A stretch of 64,000 bases of DNA from JAGTVG01 sp942491935 (lineage in GTDB: Bacteria > Bacteroidota > Bacteroidia > Cytophagales > Cyclobacteriaceae). The position numbers and the translations under genes were made by a program. Each line of letters begins with the position of its first letter. Positions within the stretch are counted from its first letter, which is position 1. The notes under the pieces were generated by a model. The model did not search any database, had not been told where the DNA came from, and saw only the letters and a list, made by a program, of their open reading frames with translations. The DNA lies in NCBI GenBank assembly GCA_942491935.1, contig CALOCZ010000076.1:43107-107106 (forward strand). The letters run 5' to 3'. Below are positions 18,096 to 26,394 of the stretch, one piece after another.

Positions 18096-18908
18096 TCAGA
18101 TTGAACTGATCAGTTCTTTCATAAGTAGTGTCATCCTGGGCTCTGCCCTTGCAGCTGCATCTATAACTTCCTCTACTGTCACTTTCTTTATCTTTCCTTC
18201 AACACCTATATCGGTGATCACAGAGATGGCAAAACAAGGTATGCCCATCTGCCTGGCTACCAGATTTTCAGGTATTGTCGACATACCTACCGCATCAGCT
18301 CCGATTATACTCAGATATTTGTATTCAGCGGGTGTTTCAAGATTTGGGCCAGGAACAGCCGCATATACACCAGTATGGACTTTTATATTATTTTTATCAG
18401 CTATTTCAAGTGCCTTAGCAATCAAATCTTTGTCATAAGCATCACTCATGTCCGGGAAACGTGGCCCCAATTCATCCAGATTTTTCCCACGTAATGGATT
18501 GTCAGGGAGCAGGCTGATGTGATCATTTAGTATCATAAGATCACTGATTTCCTGGTCGCTCCTTAAGCCCCCGGAAGCATTTGAAATAAACAGTTTTTCG
18601 ATTCCCAAAAATTTCATTACCCTTACAGGGAATGTGATCTGCTGCATATCATACCCTTCATAATAATGAAATCTTCCCTGCATAACAACCACCCGTTTCC
18701 CTCCAAGTGTTCCAAAGATCAATTTACCCGAATGGCTCTCCACAGTTGAAACCGGGAAATTTGGTATGTTTTCGTAAGGAATTGTAATGTTAATGTTTAT
18801 TTCATTGACCAGAGCCCCCAATCCCGTGCCTAAAATTATTCCTATCTGGGGATCTTCATTTGCAATATTTTTTATAAATTTTGTAGTTTCCTTGATTTTA
18901 TCGAGCAT
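18096..18908 (-). CDS. Purine nucleoside phosphorylase
   Basis: A 270-residue trimeric-type PNP. Phosphate- and substrate-binding motifs are present: GTGLGAL, ESHSGKL, GRFHYYEGY, SNASGGLR and the purine-site segment YAAVPGPNLETPAEY, with the downstream Asn replaced by Asp in SVITDIG. The enzyme splits inosine and guanosine into base and ribose-1-phosphate for purine salvage. It converges on batA and diverges from dnaN across a 168-nt spacer. Confidence 0.94.
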   Translation of the reverse strand: MLDKIKETTKFIKNIANEDPQIGIILGTGLGALVNEININITIPYENIPNFPVSTVESHSGKLIFGTLGGKRVVVMQGRFHYYEGYDMQQITFPVRVMKFLGIEKLFISNASGGLRSDQEISDLMILNDHISLLPDNPLRGKNLDELGPRFPDMSDAYDKDLIAKALEIADKNNIKVHTGVYAAVPGPNLETPAEYKYLSIIGADAVGMSTIPENLVARQMGIPCFAISVITDIGVEGKIKKVTVEEVIDAAARAEPRMTLLMKELISSI

Positions 18909-18948
18909 AATCCTTCAAATTGATCTAATTAATAAGATAAATTAAAAT

Positions 18949-19003
18949 ATATCCCTTTATTTGTGTTGAATACAATATTAATAAACATTATATTTAGGGA
19001 TAT
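18949..19003. repeat. Inverted repeat between PNP and dnaN genes
   Basis: ATATCCCT at 18949-18956 and AGGGATAT at 18996-19003 form an 8-bp inverted pair 39 nt apart inside the divergent spacer. It could be an operator shared by both genes. The arms are short and the region is AT-rich, so chance is possible. I saw no DnaA box of the TTATCCACA type. Confidence 0.3.
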
Positions 19004-19076
19004 CCATTTTAATAATTATTTAGAATAATATTAATAACTTTAACTGATAAATTCACACATATATTTTTCAGACAAT

Positions 19077-20201
19077 ATGAAATTCATTGTTACATCATCA
19101 GCACTGCTTAAGGAACTTCAAAATATCAATGGAGTGATCACGACCAATCCTGTAGTGCCAATACTTGAAAACTTTTTATTTGAAATTGAATCGGGTAAGC
19201 TGACCATAACGGCATCAGATCTTCAAACCTCAATGATCACTGAGATCGAAGTTGAAGCAAAAGAAACCGGAAGCATTGCCGTACCCGCCAAAATATTATT
19301 AGATACTCTCAAAAATCTACCTGAACAACCTGTAACTTTCTCCATTGATGAGGAGTCCTACAGTATAGAAATTAATTCAGACAATGGTCGTTATAAATTA
19401 TCGGGGGAGAATGCCACAGATTTTCCTAAGGTACCAAATGTAAGTGATGGATTTTCTGTTGAAATGTCTTCTGAGGTCCTTTCGACAGCTATATCAAATA
19501 CTATTTTTGCAACCAGTAATGATGAATTGCGGCCTGCCATGACCGGTGTTTATCTTAATATTGATGAAGGCAATTCTACCTTTGTTGCAACTGATGGGCA
19601 CAGGCTTATTAAATACCAGAGAAGCGACATATCCTCTGATAATCAAAATGCAATAATAATTCCAAGGAAGGCCTTAAATTTATTAAAAAATGTGTTGCCA
19701 CCTGAAAATTCAAGTGTTTCAGTAGAATATAATTTATCAAATGCATTTTTTGAATTTAGCCATGTTCGAATGATATGCCGCCTGATAGATGAAAGGTATC
19801 CGGATTATGAGAATGTAATTCCTGCGGACAACGATAATATTATGACGATAAATCGCATGGAATTTCTGAGTTCCCTTAAACGTATTGCTATTTATGCAAA
19901 CAAAACCACAAACCAGGTTAAGCTAAAGATTACTGGTAGCGAGTTGCAAATTTCGGCAGAAGACCTCGATTTTTCCAATGAGGCCAACGAGCGTTTGAGC
20001 TGTGAACACGATGGAGAAGATATTGTTATAGGATTTAACGCAAGATTTCTGATAGAAATGCTCTCAAATATAGAAAGTTTGGAAGTGTTATTAAAGTTAT
20101 CTGAATCTAATCGTGCCGGACTGATCGTGCCAAAAGAACAAGGTGATGGTGAAGACTTGCTTATGCTGGTAATGCCTGTTATGCTAAATAATTATACCTG
20201 A
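19077..20201 (+). CDS. dnaN: DNA polymerase III beta sliding clamp
   Basis: A 374-residue protein with three repeated clamp domains of about 120 residues. Typical segments are MKFIVTSSALLKEL at the start, FATSNDELRPAMTGVYL and FVATDGHRL in the middle, and the C-terminal VMPVMLNNYT, equivalent to the MPMRL end of other clamps. It is the processivity factor of the replicative polymerase. dnaA, recF or gyrB are not neighbours, so this is not the usual origin-type dnaA-dnaN arrangement. The stop codon lies within a 16-nt palindrome shared with murA. Confidence 0.97.
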   Translation: MKFIVTSSALLKELQNINGVITTNPVVPILENFLFEIESGKLTITASDLQTSMITEIEVEAKETGSIAVPAKILLDTLKNLPEQPVTFSIDEESYSIEINSDNGRYKLSGENATDFPKVPNVSDGFSVEMSSEVLSTAISNTIFATSNDELRPAMTGVYLNIDEGNSTFVATDGHRLIKYQRSDISSDNQNAIIIPRKALNLLKNVLPPENSSVSVEYNLSNAFFEFSHVRMICRLIDERYPDYENVIPADNDNIMTINRMEFLSSLKRIAIYANKTTNQVKLKITGSELQISAEDLDFSNEANERLSCEHDGEDIVIGFNARFLIEMLSNIESLEVLLKLSESNRAGLIVPKEQGDGEDLLMLVMPVMLNNYT

Positions 20202-20213
20202 TAAATTTATCAG
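20198..20213. repeat. Perfect 16-nt palindrome across the dnaN and murA stop codons
   Basis: CTGATAAATTTATCAG is a perfect palindrome. The dnaN TGA (20199-20201) and the murA TGA (20210-20212 on the minus strand) sit symmetrically in its arms. It may help end both convergent transcripts, although the stem is AT-rich and there is no proper loop or T-run. Confidence 0.55.
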
Positions 20214-21520
20214 TTTCCCAATCTAACGATCTTAGCCCCCAGCGCATTTAACCGTTTATCAATAAATTGATAACCGCGGTCGATCTGTTCCACATTTGAT
20301 ATAATGCTTGTCCCTTCTGCAGAAAGTGCAGCTATAAGCAGAGCTACACCAGCACGTATATCAGGGGAACTCATTTGAATACCTTTTAATGTAAATTTTC
20401 TATCGAGTCCTATAACTGTGGCCCTGTGAGGATCACATAAAATGATCTGTGCCCCCATATCGATCAGCTTATCTACAAAAAACAGCCTGCTTTCAAACAT
20501 TTTCTGATGTATCAAAACGGTACCTTTTGCCTGGGTAGCAACTACAAGGGCGATGCTTAACAAATCAGGGGAAAATCCTGGCCAGATTGCATCCGATATC
20601 GTCATTATCGAACCATCAATGAAGGTCTCAATTTCATAATGATCGTGAGCAGGTATTTTCAGATCGTTTTCCTTGAATTCGACCTTTATGCCTAAACGGT
20701 TGAATACTTCCGGAATAAGGCCGAGGTGCTCCCTGAAAACATTTTTAATAGTAATTTCAGAATGGGTCATTGCAGCTAAGCCAATAAAACTTCCTATCTC
20801 GATCATGTCTGGATGTAAGGTGTGCTCTGTTCCATGTAATGATTGAACACCATTAATGGTCAGCATATTGCTTCCTATGCCACTAATATCAGCTCCCATT
20901 GAATTCAGCATTCTGCAAAGCTGTTGTATATATGGTTCACACGCTGCATTATAAATCACGGTCTTTCCCTGTGCAAGGGAGGCAGCCATGAGAATATTGG
21001 CAGTACCTGTTACGGATGCCTCGTCGAGAAGCATATAGTTGCCTTTAAGATTTGTCGCATCTATGGTGAAATAATCCTGACTTTTATCGTAATTAAACTT
21101 GGCGCCTAGTTTCTCAAATCCGAAAAAATGAGTATCCAGCCTTCTTCTTCCGATTTTATCACCACCCGGTTTTGGGATTTTTGCATTCTTATACCTTGCC
21201 AGCAAAGGGCCAAGGATCATTATTGATCCCCTCAAAGTTGAGGCTTTCTGGCTATAGGTTTTTGTTTCAAGGTAGGAGATATCTAAATCTTCAGCACGGA
21301 AAATGTAGCTCCCCCCTTTATTTTTTTCAATTGAGACGCCAAGATCTCCGAGGATATCGATAAGGGCATTTACATCCCTGATATCAGGAATATTATGAAT
21401 TGTAACTTGCTCAGAAGTGAGTAATGTGGCACTAATTATCTGGAGAGCCTCGTTCTTTGCCCCCTGGGGAGTGATGTCACCATTTAATACGTGGCCGCCT
21501 TCAATTCTAAATGAAAGCAT
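20210..21520 (-). CDS. murA: UDP-N-acetylglucosamine 1-carboxyvinyltransferase MurA
   Basis: A 436-residue enzyme of the EPSP synthase fold, which makes the first committed peptidoglycan precursor from UDP-GlcNAc and PEP. Lys22-Asn23 (GAKNEAL) and the PEP-binding Arg in DIRAGVALL are present. The active-site loop reads PGGDKIGRRR: Asp121 replaces the Cys (115 in E. coli) that fosfomycin alkylates. Asp variants are known to be active and fosfomycin-resistant in mycobacteria and chlamydiae. Its ATG overlaps the stop of the upstream DUF4290 gene by 1 nt. Confidence 0.95.
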   Translation of the reverse strand: MLSFRIEGGHVLNGDITPQGAKNEALQIISATLLTSEQVTIHNIPDIRDVNALIDILGDLGVSIEKNKGGSYIFRAEDLDISYLETKTYSQKASTLRGSIMILGPLLARYKNAKIPKPGGDKIGRRRLDTHFFGFEKLGAKFNYDKSQDYFTIDATNLKGNYMLLDEASVTGTANILMAASLAQGKTVIYNAACEPYIQQLCRMLNSMGADISGIGSNMLTINGVQSLHGTEHTLHPDMIEIGSFIGLAAMTHSEITIKNVFREHLGLIPEVFNRLGIKVEFKENDLKIPAHDHYEIETFIDGSIMTISDAIWPGFSPDLLSIALVVATQAKGTVLIHQKMFESRLFFVDKLIDMGAQIILCDPHRATVIGLDRKFTLKGIQMSSPDIRAGVALLIAALSAEGTSIISNVEQIDRGYQFIDKRLNALGAKIVRLGN

Positions 21521-22164
21521 TAACTTCTTTTTCTTCTGGGTCTTTTGTTTCGTCCTCGATCTCTATCTCGGTCATTGTTGTTAGAATAGCTCTTTGGTTT
21601 TTCTCTGACCAGGTTATTGAACAGGTTATTTTCTTTTACTTTGTCAAGATCAATGTCGAGTTTCCCACCTGATAAATCCCTTATATTATGAAGTATCACT
21701 GCATCATCCAGATTGTCCCTGTTCCAGATACTGGCGAAACTTTTCATTAGTCTTCCAATATAAATTACAGCATCTTCCTGATCTTTCGGATCCTCAAGGG
21801 TCAACGCATGTTCGACCATTAATTGAATGTTCAGGCCATAGTGCTTAAACATTATTTTCTTATCTCTATAGCCCAAAACATCTGGTTTCTTTAAAAGCAG
21901 TTCTTTGTCTGGTTTCGGAAAAGGGCCATCTATTTCCAATTTAAAGTCAGACATGATGAACAAATCATCCCAAAGCTTCTGAGTGTCTTCACTTCCTTCC
22001 TTTACAGCGGGATTAATTTGTTTCATAAGATCAACAAGGGCTTTAGCGCTGGCATTTCTTTTATCAATGTCCTCAATTTCCATCAGGTAATCTACAAGCA
22101 TCTGCACATTTCTCCCATATTCCTTCAAGATCAAGGGATTTCTCTGCGTATTATAATCATTCAT
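21520..22164 (-). CDS. DUF4290 family protein
   Basis: A 214-residue protein with the DUF4290 start (YNTQRNPLILKEYGRNVQML), a helical body and a very basic, Asn/Arg-rich tail (RDRGRNKRPRRKRS) that could bind nucleic acid. The family is confined to Bacteroidota and its function is unknown. Its stop codon and the murA start overlap by 1 nt, so the pair is translationally coupled. It lies 36 nt downstream of the helicase gene. Confidence 0.87.
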   Translation of the reverse strand: MNDYNTQRNPLILKEYGRNVQMLVDYLMEIEDIDKRNASAKALVDLMKQINPAVKEGSEDTQKLWDDLFIMSDFKLEIDGPFPKPDKELLLKKPDVLGYRDKKIMFKHYGLNIQLMVEHALTLEDPKDQEDAVIYIGRLMKSFASIWNRDNLDDAVILHNIRDLSGGKLDIDLDKVKENNLFNNLVREKPKSYSNNNDRDRDRGRNKRPRRKRS

Positions 22165-22200
22165 TCCTATATGTTTAGGTGAGCTATTTATTTATGAGGA

Positions 22201-24477
22201 TTAATTACATATCCTGAGCTTTGCAAAAGTAAGCAATAATGTTTTCTCCCCAAAATTATCAAATTTTACTTTAGCTTTTTTATTGGCTCCATCCATATCC
22301 ATTTCTATTACCTCGCCATATCCGAATTTGAGATGTTCGACTTTCATTCCTTTTTCAAGATATGTTGTATCACTAGGTTGAAATCCAGGAGAGGGTGTAT
22401 GCTTTTTAACAGGCGTCTTGTTTATTGCCTTTTTAAGGTTACTTGCATAGCTATTTGTACCCTGTCTTGAAAAAGGTGAAGATAATATATTGTTTTCAAT
22501 CTTAGGGAATGCACTTCTTGTCATTTTAATATATTGTGGGTCGATATCATCAATAAACCTGCTTGGGTCGCAACTTTTCAGTCTCCCGAAACGGTATCTG
22601 GTTATGGCATATGAGAGTACAAGCTTAATCCTGGCACGGGTCATTGCCACATAGAATAACCTTCTTTCTTCTTCCAGGTCAGCTCTGCTGGATAGCATCA
22701 TTTGAGAAGGGAAAAGGTCTTCTTCCATACCGACAATAAATACCTGGTTAAATTCCAGTCCTTTGGCCATATGTATGGTCATCAGAGTTACCCTGTCCTG
22801 ATCTTCCTCGTCGTCTTCGTCGAGGTTAGTGATCAAAGCCACGGATTGCAGAAAAGATGACAGGCTTTTATCTTCATTCTCCTGGTTGTCAACAAACTCT
22901 TTGATTGCGTTTAGCAATTCCTGAACGTTTTCATACCGGCTAAGACCTTCTATGGTTTTGTCTTCATACAATTCACGCAATAGTCCAGATTCTTTAGCAA
23001 TAAGATTTGAAGCTTCATAAGCATCTTTATTTTGAATTTCAATTTCAAACCGTTTTATAAGGTTTGAAAATTCCAGGATATTTCCCACTGCGCGTCCTGC
23101 TCCGAATTGATTAATATTGGATATCACTTCCCATAGACTGAGCTGATTCTCACTTGCATTTACAATGATCTTATTTATTGTCCCTGCCCCAATACCTCTT
23201 TTAGGGAGGTTAATAATTCGCTTAAGCGCTTCTTCGTCATTATGGTTAACTGAAAATCGCAGGTAGCATAACAAGTCTTTGATCTCCCGGCGTTGATAAA
23301 AGGAGAGGCCCCCCACGACTCTGTATTTAATATTCATCCTGCGCAGTGCTTCTTCAATTGCCCGGGATTGACTATTAGTCCGGTACAATACTACAAAGTC
23401 TTCATTATGCAACTGCCGGTTTGCTTTCGATTCGAAAATAGCAGAAGCGACCAGTTTGCCTTCTTCATTATCAGAATTGGCTTTTATCAGTTCTATCAGG
23501 TCCCCCTCTGAATTATTTGTCCATAAATTTTTCGGTAGCTGGGCTTTATTTCTTTTAATAACTGAATTGGCGGCATGAACAATATTCTGGGTTGAACGGT
23601 AATTCTGTTCAAGTTTAAAGACCTTGAGGTCAGGATAATCTTTTTCAAGATTCAAAATATTATGTATTTCCGCACCGCGGAAGGCATAAATACTTTGAGC
23701 ATCGTCACCCACTACCGAGATATTCTGTCGAACTGCCGATAATTTCTTTGTGATAATATACTGGGCAATATTTGTGTCCTGAAACTCGTCGATCAATACA
23801 TAATGGAAGAATTGTTGATACTTGTTAAGCACATCAATATGGTCCCGAAAAAGAATATATGTATTGAACAGAAGATCATCAAAATCCATTGCTGAAGCCT
23901 TGAAGCACCTTTCTACGTAGATCTGATAGATCTTCCCCAGTTCTGGCTTCATAGCACTTACATCATCAGCTTTATATACAGGATTATTCTGATATTCCCG
24001 CCATGAAATTAACCTATTCTTTGCGCCAGATATCCTGTTATAAACTACATTGGGTTTATAAACCTTATCGTCCAGATTGAGTTCTTTTATAATTGATCTC
24101 AATAAGGATTTCGAATCATCGGTATCATAAATTGAAAAATTGCTTGGAAAGCCAATTAGATGGCCTTCTATCCTTAATATTTTGGCAAAAACCGAATGAA
24201 AAGTACCCATCCAGATATTTTTCGCATCATTTCCAACTATTTTTTCAATTCGTTCCCGCATTTCGCTTGCGGCTTTATTCGTAAAAGTCAATGCGAGAAT
24301 ATTGAAGGGATCAACCTGGTGTGTTCTGATCAGGTGTGCAATACGATAGGTCAGCACCCTGGTCTTTCCTGAGCCTGCCCCGGCAATGATCAGTGAGGGG
24401 CCTTCAGTATTAAGAACAGCTTTAATTTGTGCTTCGTTTAATTCCTGCAGGTATTCTGGTGAACTGGTACTATTCAT
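22201..24477 (-). CDS. UvrD/PcrA-type ATP-dependent DNA helicase
   Basis: A 758-residue superfamily 1 helicase. Motifs are in the normal order: Q motif LNEAQIKAV, Walker A AGAGSGKT (about 32-39), TFTNKAASEM, Walker B DEFQDTN, GDDAQSIYAFRGA, QNYRST, TMHMAKGLEF-type motif V (MTIHMAKGLEF) and VAMTRAR. The C-terminal tail (about 690-758) is the Tudor-like domain of PcrA that binds RNA polymerase, with GMKVEHLKFGYGEV. Roles: nucleotide excision repair, mismatch repair and removal of RecA or stalled polymerase. DUF4290 and murA follow on the same strand. Confidence 0.95.
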   Translation of the reverse strand: MNSTSSPEYLQELNEAQIKAVLNTEGPSLIIAGAGSGKTRVLTYRIAHLIRTHQVDPFNILALTFTNKAASEMRERIEKIVGNDAKNIWMGTFHSVFAKILRIEGHLIGFPSNFSIYDTDDSKSLLRSIIKELNLDDKVYKPNVVYNRISGAKNRLISWREYQNNPVYKADDVSAMKPELGKIYQIYVERCFKASAMDFDDLLFNTYILFRDHIDVLNKYQQFFHYVLIDEFQDTNIAQYIITKKLSAVRQNISVVGDDAQSIYAFRGAEIHNILNLEKDYPDLKVFKLEQNYRSTQNIVHAANSVIKRNKAQLPKNLWTNNSEGDLIELIKANSDNEEGKLVASAIFESKANRQLHNEDFVVLYRTNSQSRAIEEALRRMNIKYRVVGGLSFYQRREIKDLLCYLRFSVNHNDEEALKRIINLPKRGIGAGTINKIIVNASENQLSLWEVISNINQFGAGRAVGNILEFSNLIKRFEIEIQNKDAYEASNLIAKESGLLRELYEDKTIEGLSRYENVQELLNAIKEFVDNQENEDKSLSSFLQSVALITNLDEDDEEDQDRVTLMTIHMAKGLEFNQVFIVGMEEDLFPSQMMLSSRADLEEERRLFYVAMTRARIKLVLSYAITRYRFGRLKSCDPSRFIDDIDPQYIKMTRSAFPKIENNILSSPFSRQGTNSYASNLKKAINKTPVKKHTPSPGFQPSDTTYLEKGMKVEHLKFGYGEVIEMDMDGANKKAKVKFDNFGEKTLLLTFAKLRICN

Positions 24478-24623
24478 CTATGCAAATTAAGCGGATAATG
24501 ATGTATTCCGTGTTATAATGTTGAACAAATTTTCTTAATCATAAAGAGTAAATATCCGTTGATTATGATGCGGGTAAATTTTCCAATATCCGGATCATCT
24601 TTTTTGAGATCCTTGCGGCTTTG

Positions 24624-26384
24624 TTATGATTCTTTTGACCAGATAAATTTCCCCCCCTTCTGGCTATTTACTTTTATACTGAAATCCTTATCACCTGAAA
24701 TAATCCATCGAACGGTAACTACTCCCATACCGGGTATATTTTGTACTTCGATCTGTTGCGGATTATATTTTTGTTCTTTGGTTATTTTAAGATCTTCATC
24801 CTCTACGATCATTCCAGCTAATACCTCTGTGCCGTCAATGCTAATATAATCTGGAGGATTTATTTTATTTTGTACATCATTCCCTGCATGTGTGGGGATC
24901 ATCCTTTTATTGGCAATAGTAACTGTAACTTCCATAAGCCCTTTCCCCAAGTCCTTTTCCTTTACTTCTTCCACCACGAGTTTTGGGGTATGGTATGCAT
25001 GAAAGATGGTAAAAGCCATATTACGATGCGCATCACTTTCAAGAAGGAATCCTGGATTTGCCCTTGAATAATTTCTTTTGAACCCACCGATTTCTATTTC
25101 TCCATAAATAGGGTGGTTGTAAGGTGTCCATTCTACATATGCATCTTCAAATAAAAGGTATTTGTCAAATTCAAATGTATCCTTCATCCTTTCACCGTAA
25201 TCTTTATATTCCTTATTGAAGAAATATTTACTTGTAAATAATTCATTGGTAAAGGTAAATATACCTCGCCCTCCATGGAACCAACTCAATTCACCTCCAA
25301 AGGCGGGATACAGATCCGTATATAATACCATATATTCATACCCGGGAATGATCTTAGCTCCTAGTTTACCTATAGCATCATATACAGTCTTATCAGAATC
25401 ATGAAATGAAGCTTCATCAAATGTGGAGCCTGGTCCTCTTAAGATCATACCTCCGGAATTGTGATAGCTCTGCGCACCGGCGATATTTGGATGAGCCATG
25501 ACAAATTCTGCAACGGCCCTGTTTTCCGGTACCGAAAAGGGATATTTCAGTGCGCCAAATTGAATATAGTCAGGCTGCCAGTCCCAGCCCCAGTCCCTGT
25601 TTGGATCATAATATCCCCCAACTCGATCTTCATTGACTACGCCATCACCATCATTATCGAAGCCCTCGGTGCCCAGGAACTCATATTGGCCAGCCTCGTC
25701 AGGTTCAGCCCTGATCAACCACTTCGGATTTTCGGGATCAATTTTATATCGTCCATTCGGGTTTTTTCGGCGCATGTATGTGACATGTCCATCTCCATTT
25801 ACATCATCAAGACCGTCTTCATCTTCCAGTCCATCCCTGTCATCATCGAAAGGGATCATCCCTGAACGAGGTGTATTAGCAGTATTTGGTGCTTTCATAA
25901 AATTATCCCTTGCATCAGGATTTATAGTGGGAACTATATAGAATACCTTCTCCTTCAGTAATGTATTAATAAATGCATTCTCATTATAGGACTCTACCAG
26001 GTACCAGGCTGTATATAAACTGATCTCTGTACCCTGGATCTCATTGCTGTGAATGTTTCCGTCTATATAAAAACCTGGTTTATCCTGTGCTGATTTTGTC
26101 TTGGAATCAGTGACCTCCAGAACCCATATGTCTCTGCCTTCATAGGATTTGCCTATTGATTTTTTACTTATCAGGCTAGGATAGGCTTTTACCAGTTGAT
26201 CGCATATTGATGAAATTCCATCATAGGTATTGTACCTGTTCCAACTAACCGGCACTTTAGGATTTGAAGGCGTACCCGCTGCCTTGAAGATATCCTCAAC
26301 ACGCTGTGCCTTACTTTCGGGAATGAATATAAAGGCACTGAATAGAAGTAGTGTATAAAGGAGGTAACTAAATTTATATTTCAT
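24624..26384 (-). CDS. Secreted M14-family zinc carboxypeptidase
   Basis: A 586-residue exported protein with a signal peptide (to about residue 27, SKAQ). The M14 domain (about 50-400) keeps the zinc ligands His112 and Glu115 in GNIHSNEIQG and His308 in SYHNSGG; Glu381 in FTNELF fits the catalytic general base. Between these are calcium-type Asp-rich repeats (about 180-200 DDDRDGLEDEDG, 243-253 DNDGDGVVNED) of thrombospondin-3/dockerin character. A beta-sandwich tail (about 465-586) follows; no T9SS sorting domain is obvious. The downstream start of a degenerate paralogue is 11 nt upstream of this gene, so the two form a pair. Confidence 0.9.
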   Translation of the reverse strand: MKYKFSYLLYTLLLFSAFIFIPESKAQRVEDIFKAAGTPSNPKVPVSWNRYNTYDGISSICDQLVKAYPSLISKKSIGKSYEGRDIWVLEVTDSKTKSAQDKPGFYIDGNIHSNEIQGTEISLYTAWYLVESYNENAFINTLLKEKVFYIVPTINPDARDNFMKAPNTANTPRSGMIPFDDDRDGLEDEDGLDDVNGDGHVTYMRRKNPNGRYKIDPENPKWLIRAEPDEAGQYEFLGTEGFDNDGDGVVNEDRVGGYYDPNRDWGWDWQPDYIQFGALKYPFSVPENRAVAEFVMAHPNIAGAQSYHNSGGMILRGPGSTFDEASFHDSDKTVYDAIGKLGAKIIPGYEYMVLYTDLYPAFGGELSWFHGGRGIFTFTNELFTSKYFFNKEYKDYGERMKDTFEFDKYLLFEDAYVEWTPYNHPIYGEIEIGGFKRNYSRANPGFLLESDAHRNMAFTIFHAYHTPKLVVEEVKEKDLGKGLMEVTVTIANKRMIPTHAGNDVQNKINPPDYISIDGTEVLAGMIVEDEDLKITKEQKYNPQQIEVQNIPGMGVVTVRWIISGDKDFSIKVNSQKGGKFIWSKES

Positions 26385-26394
26385 CGTAATTACT

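Noticed and set aside
18909..19076. Possible replication origin next to dnaN
   Set aside because: No DnaA-box cluster and no dnaA, recF or gyrB neighbours; AT-richness is ordinary for spacers here.
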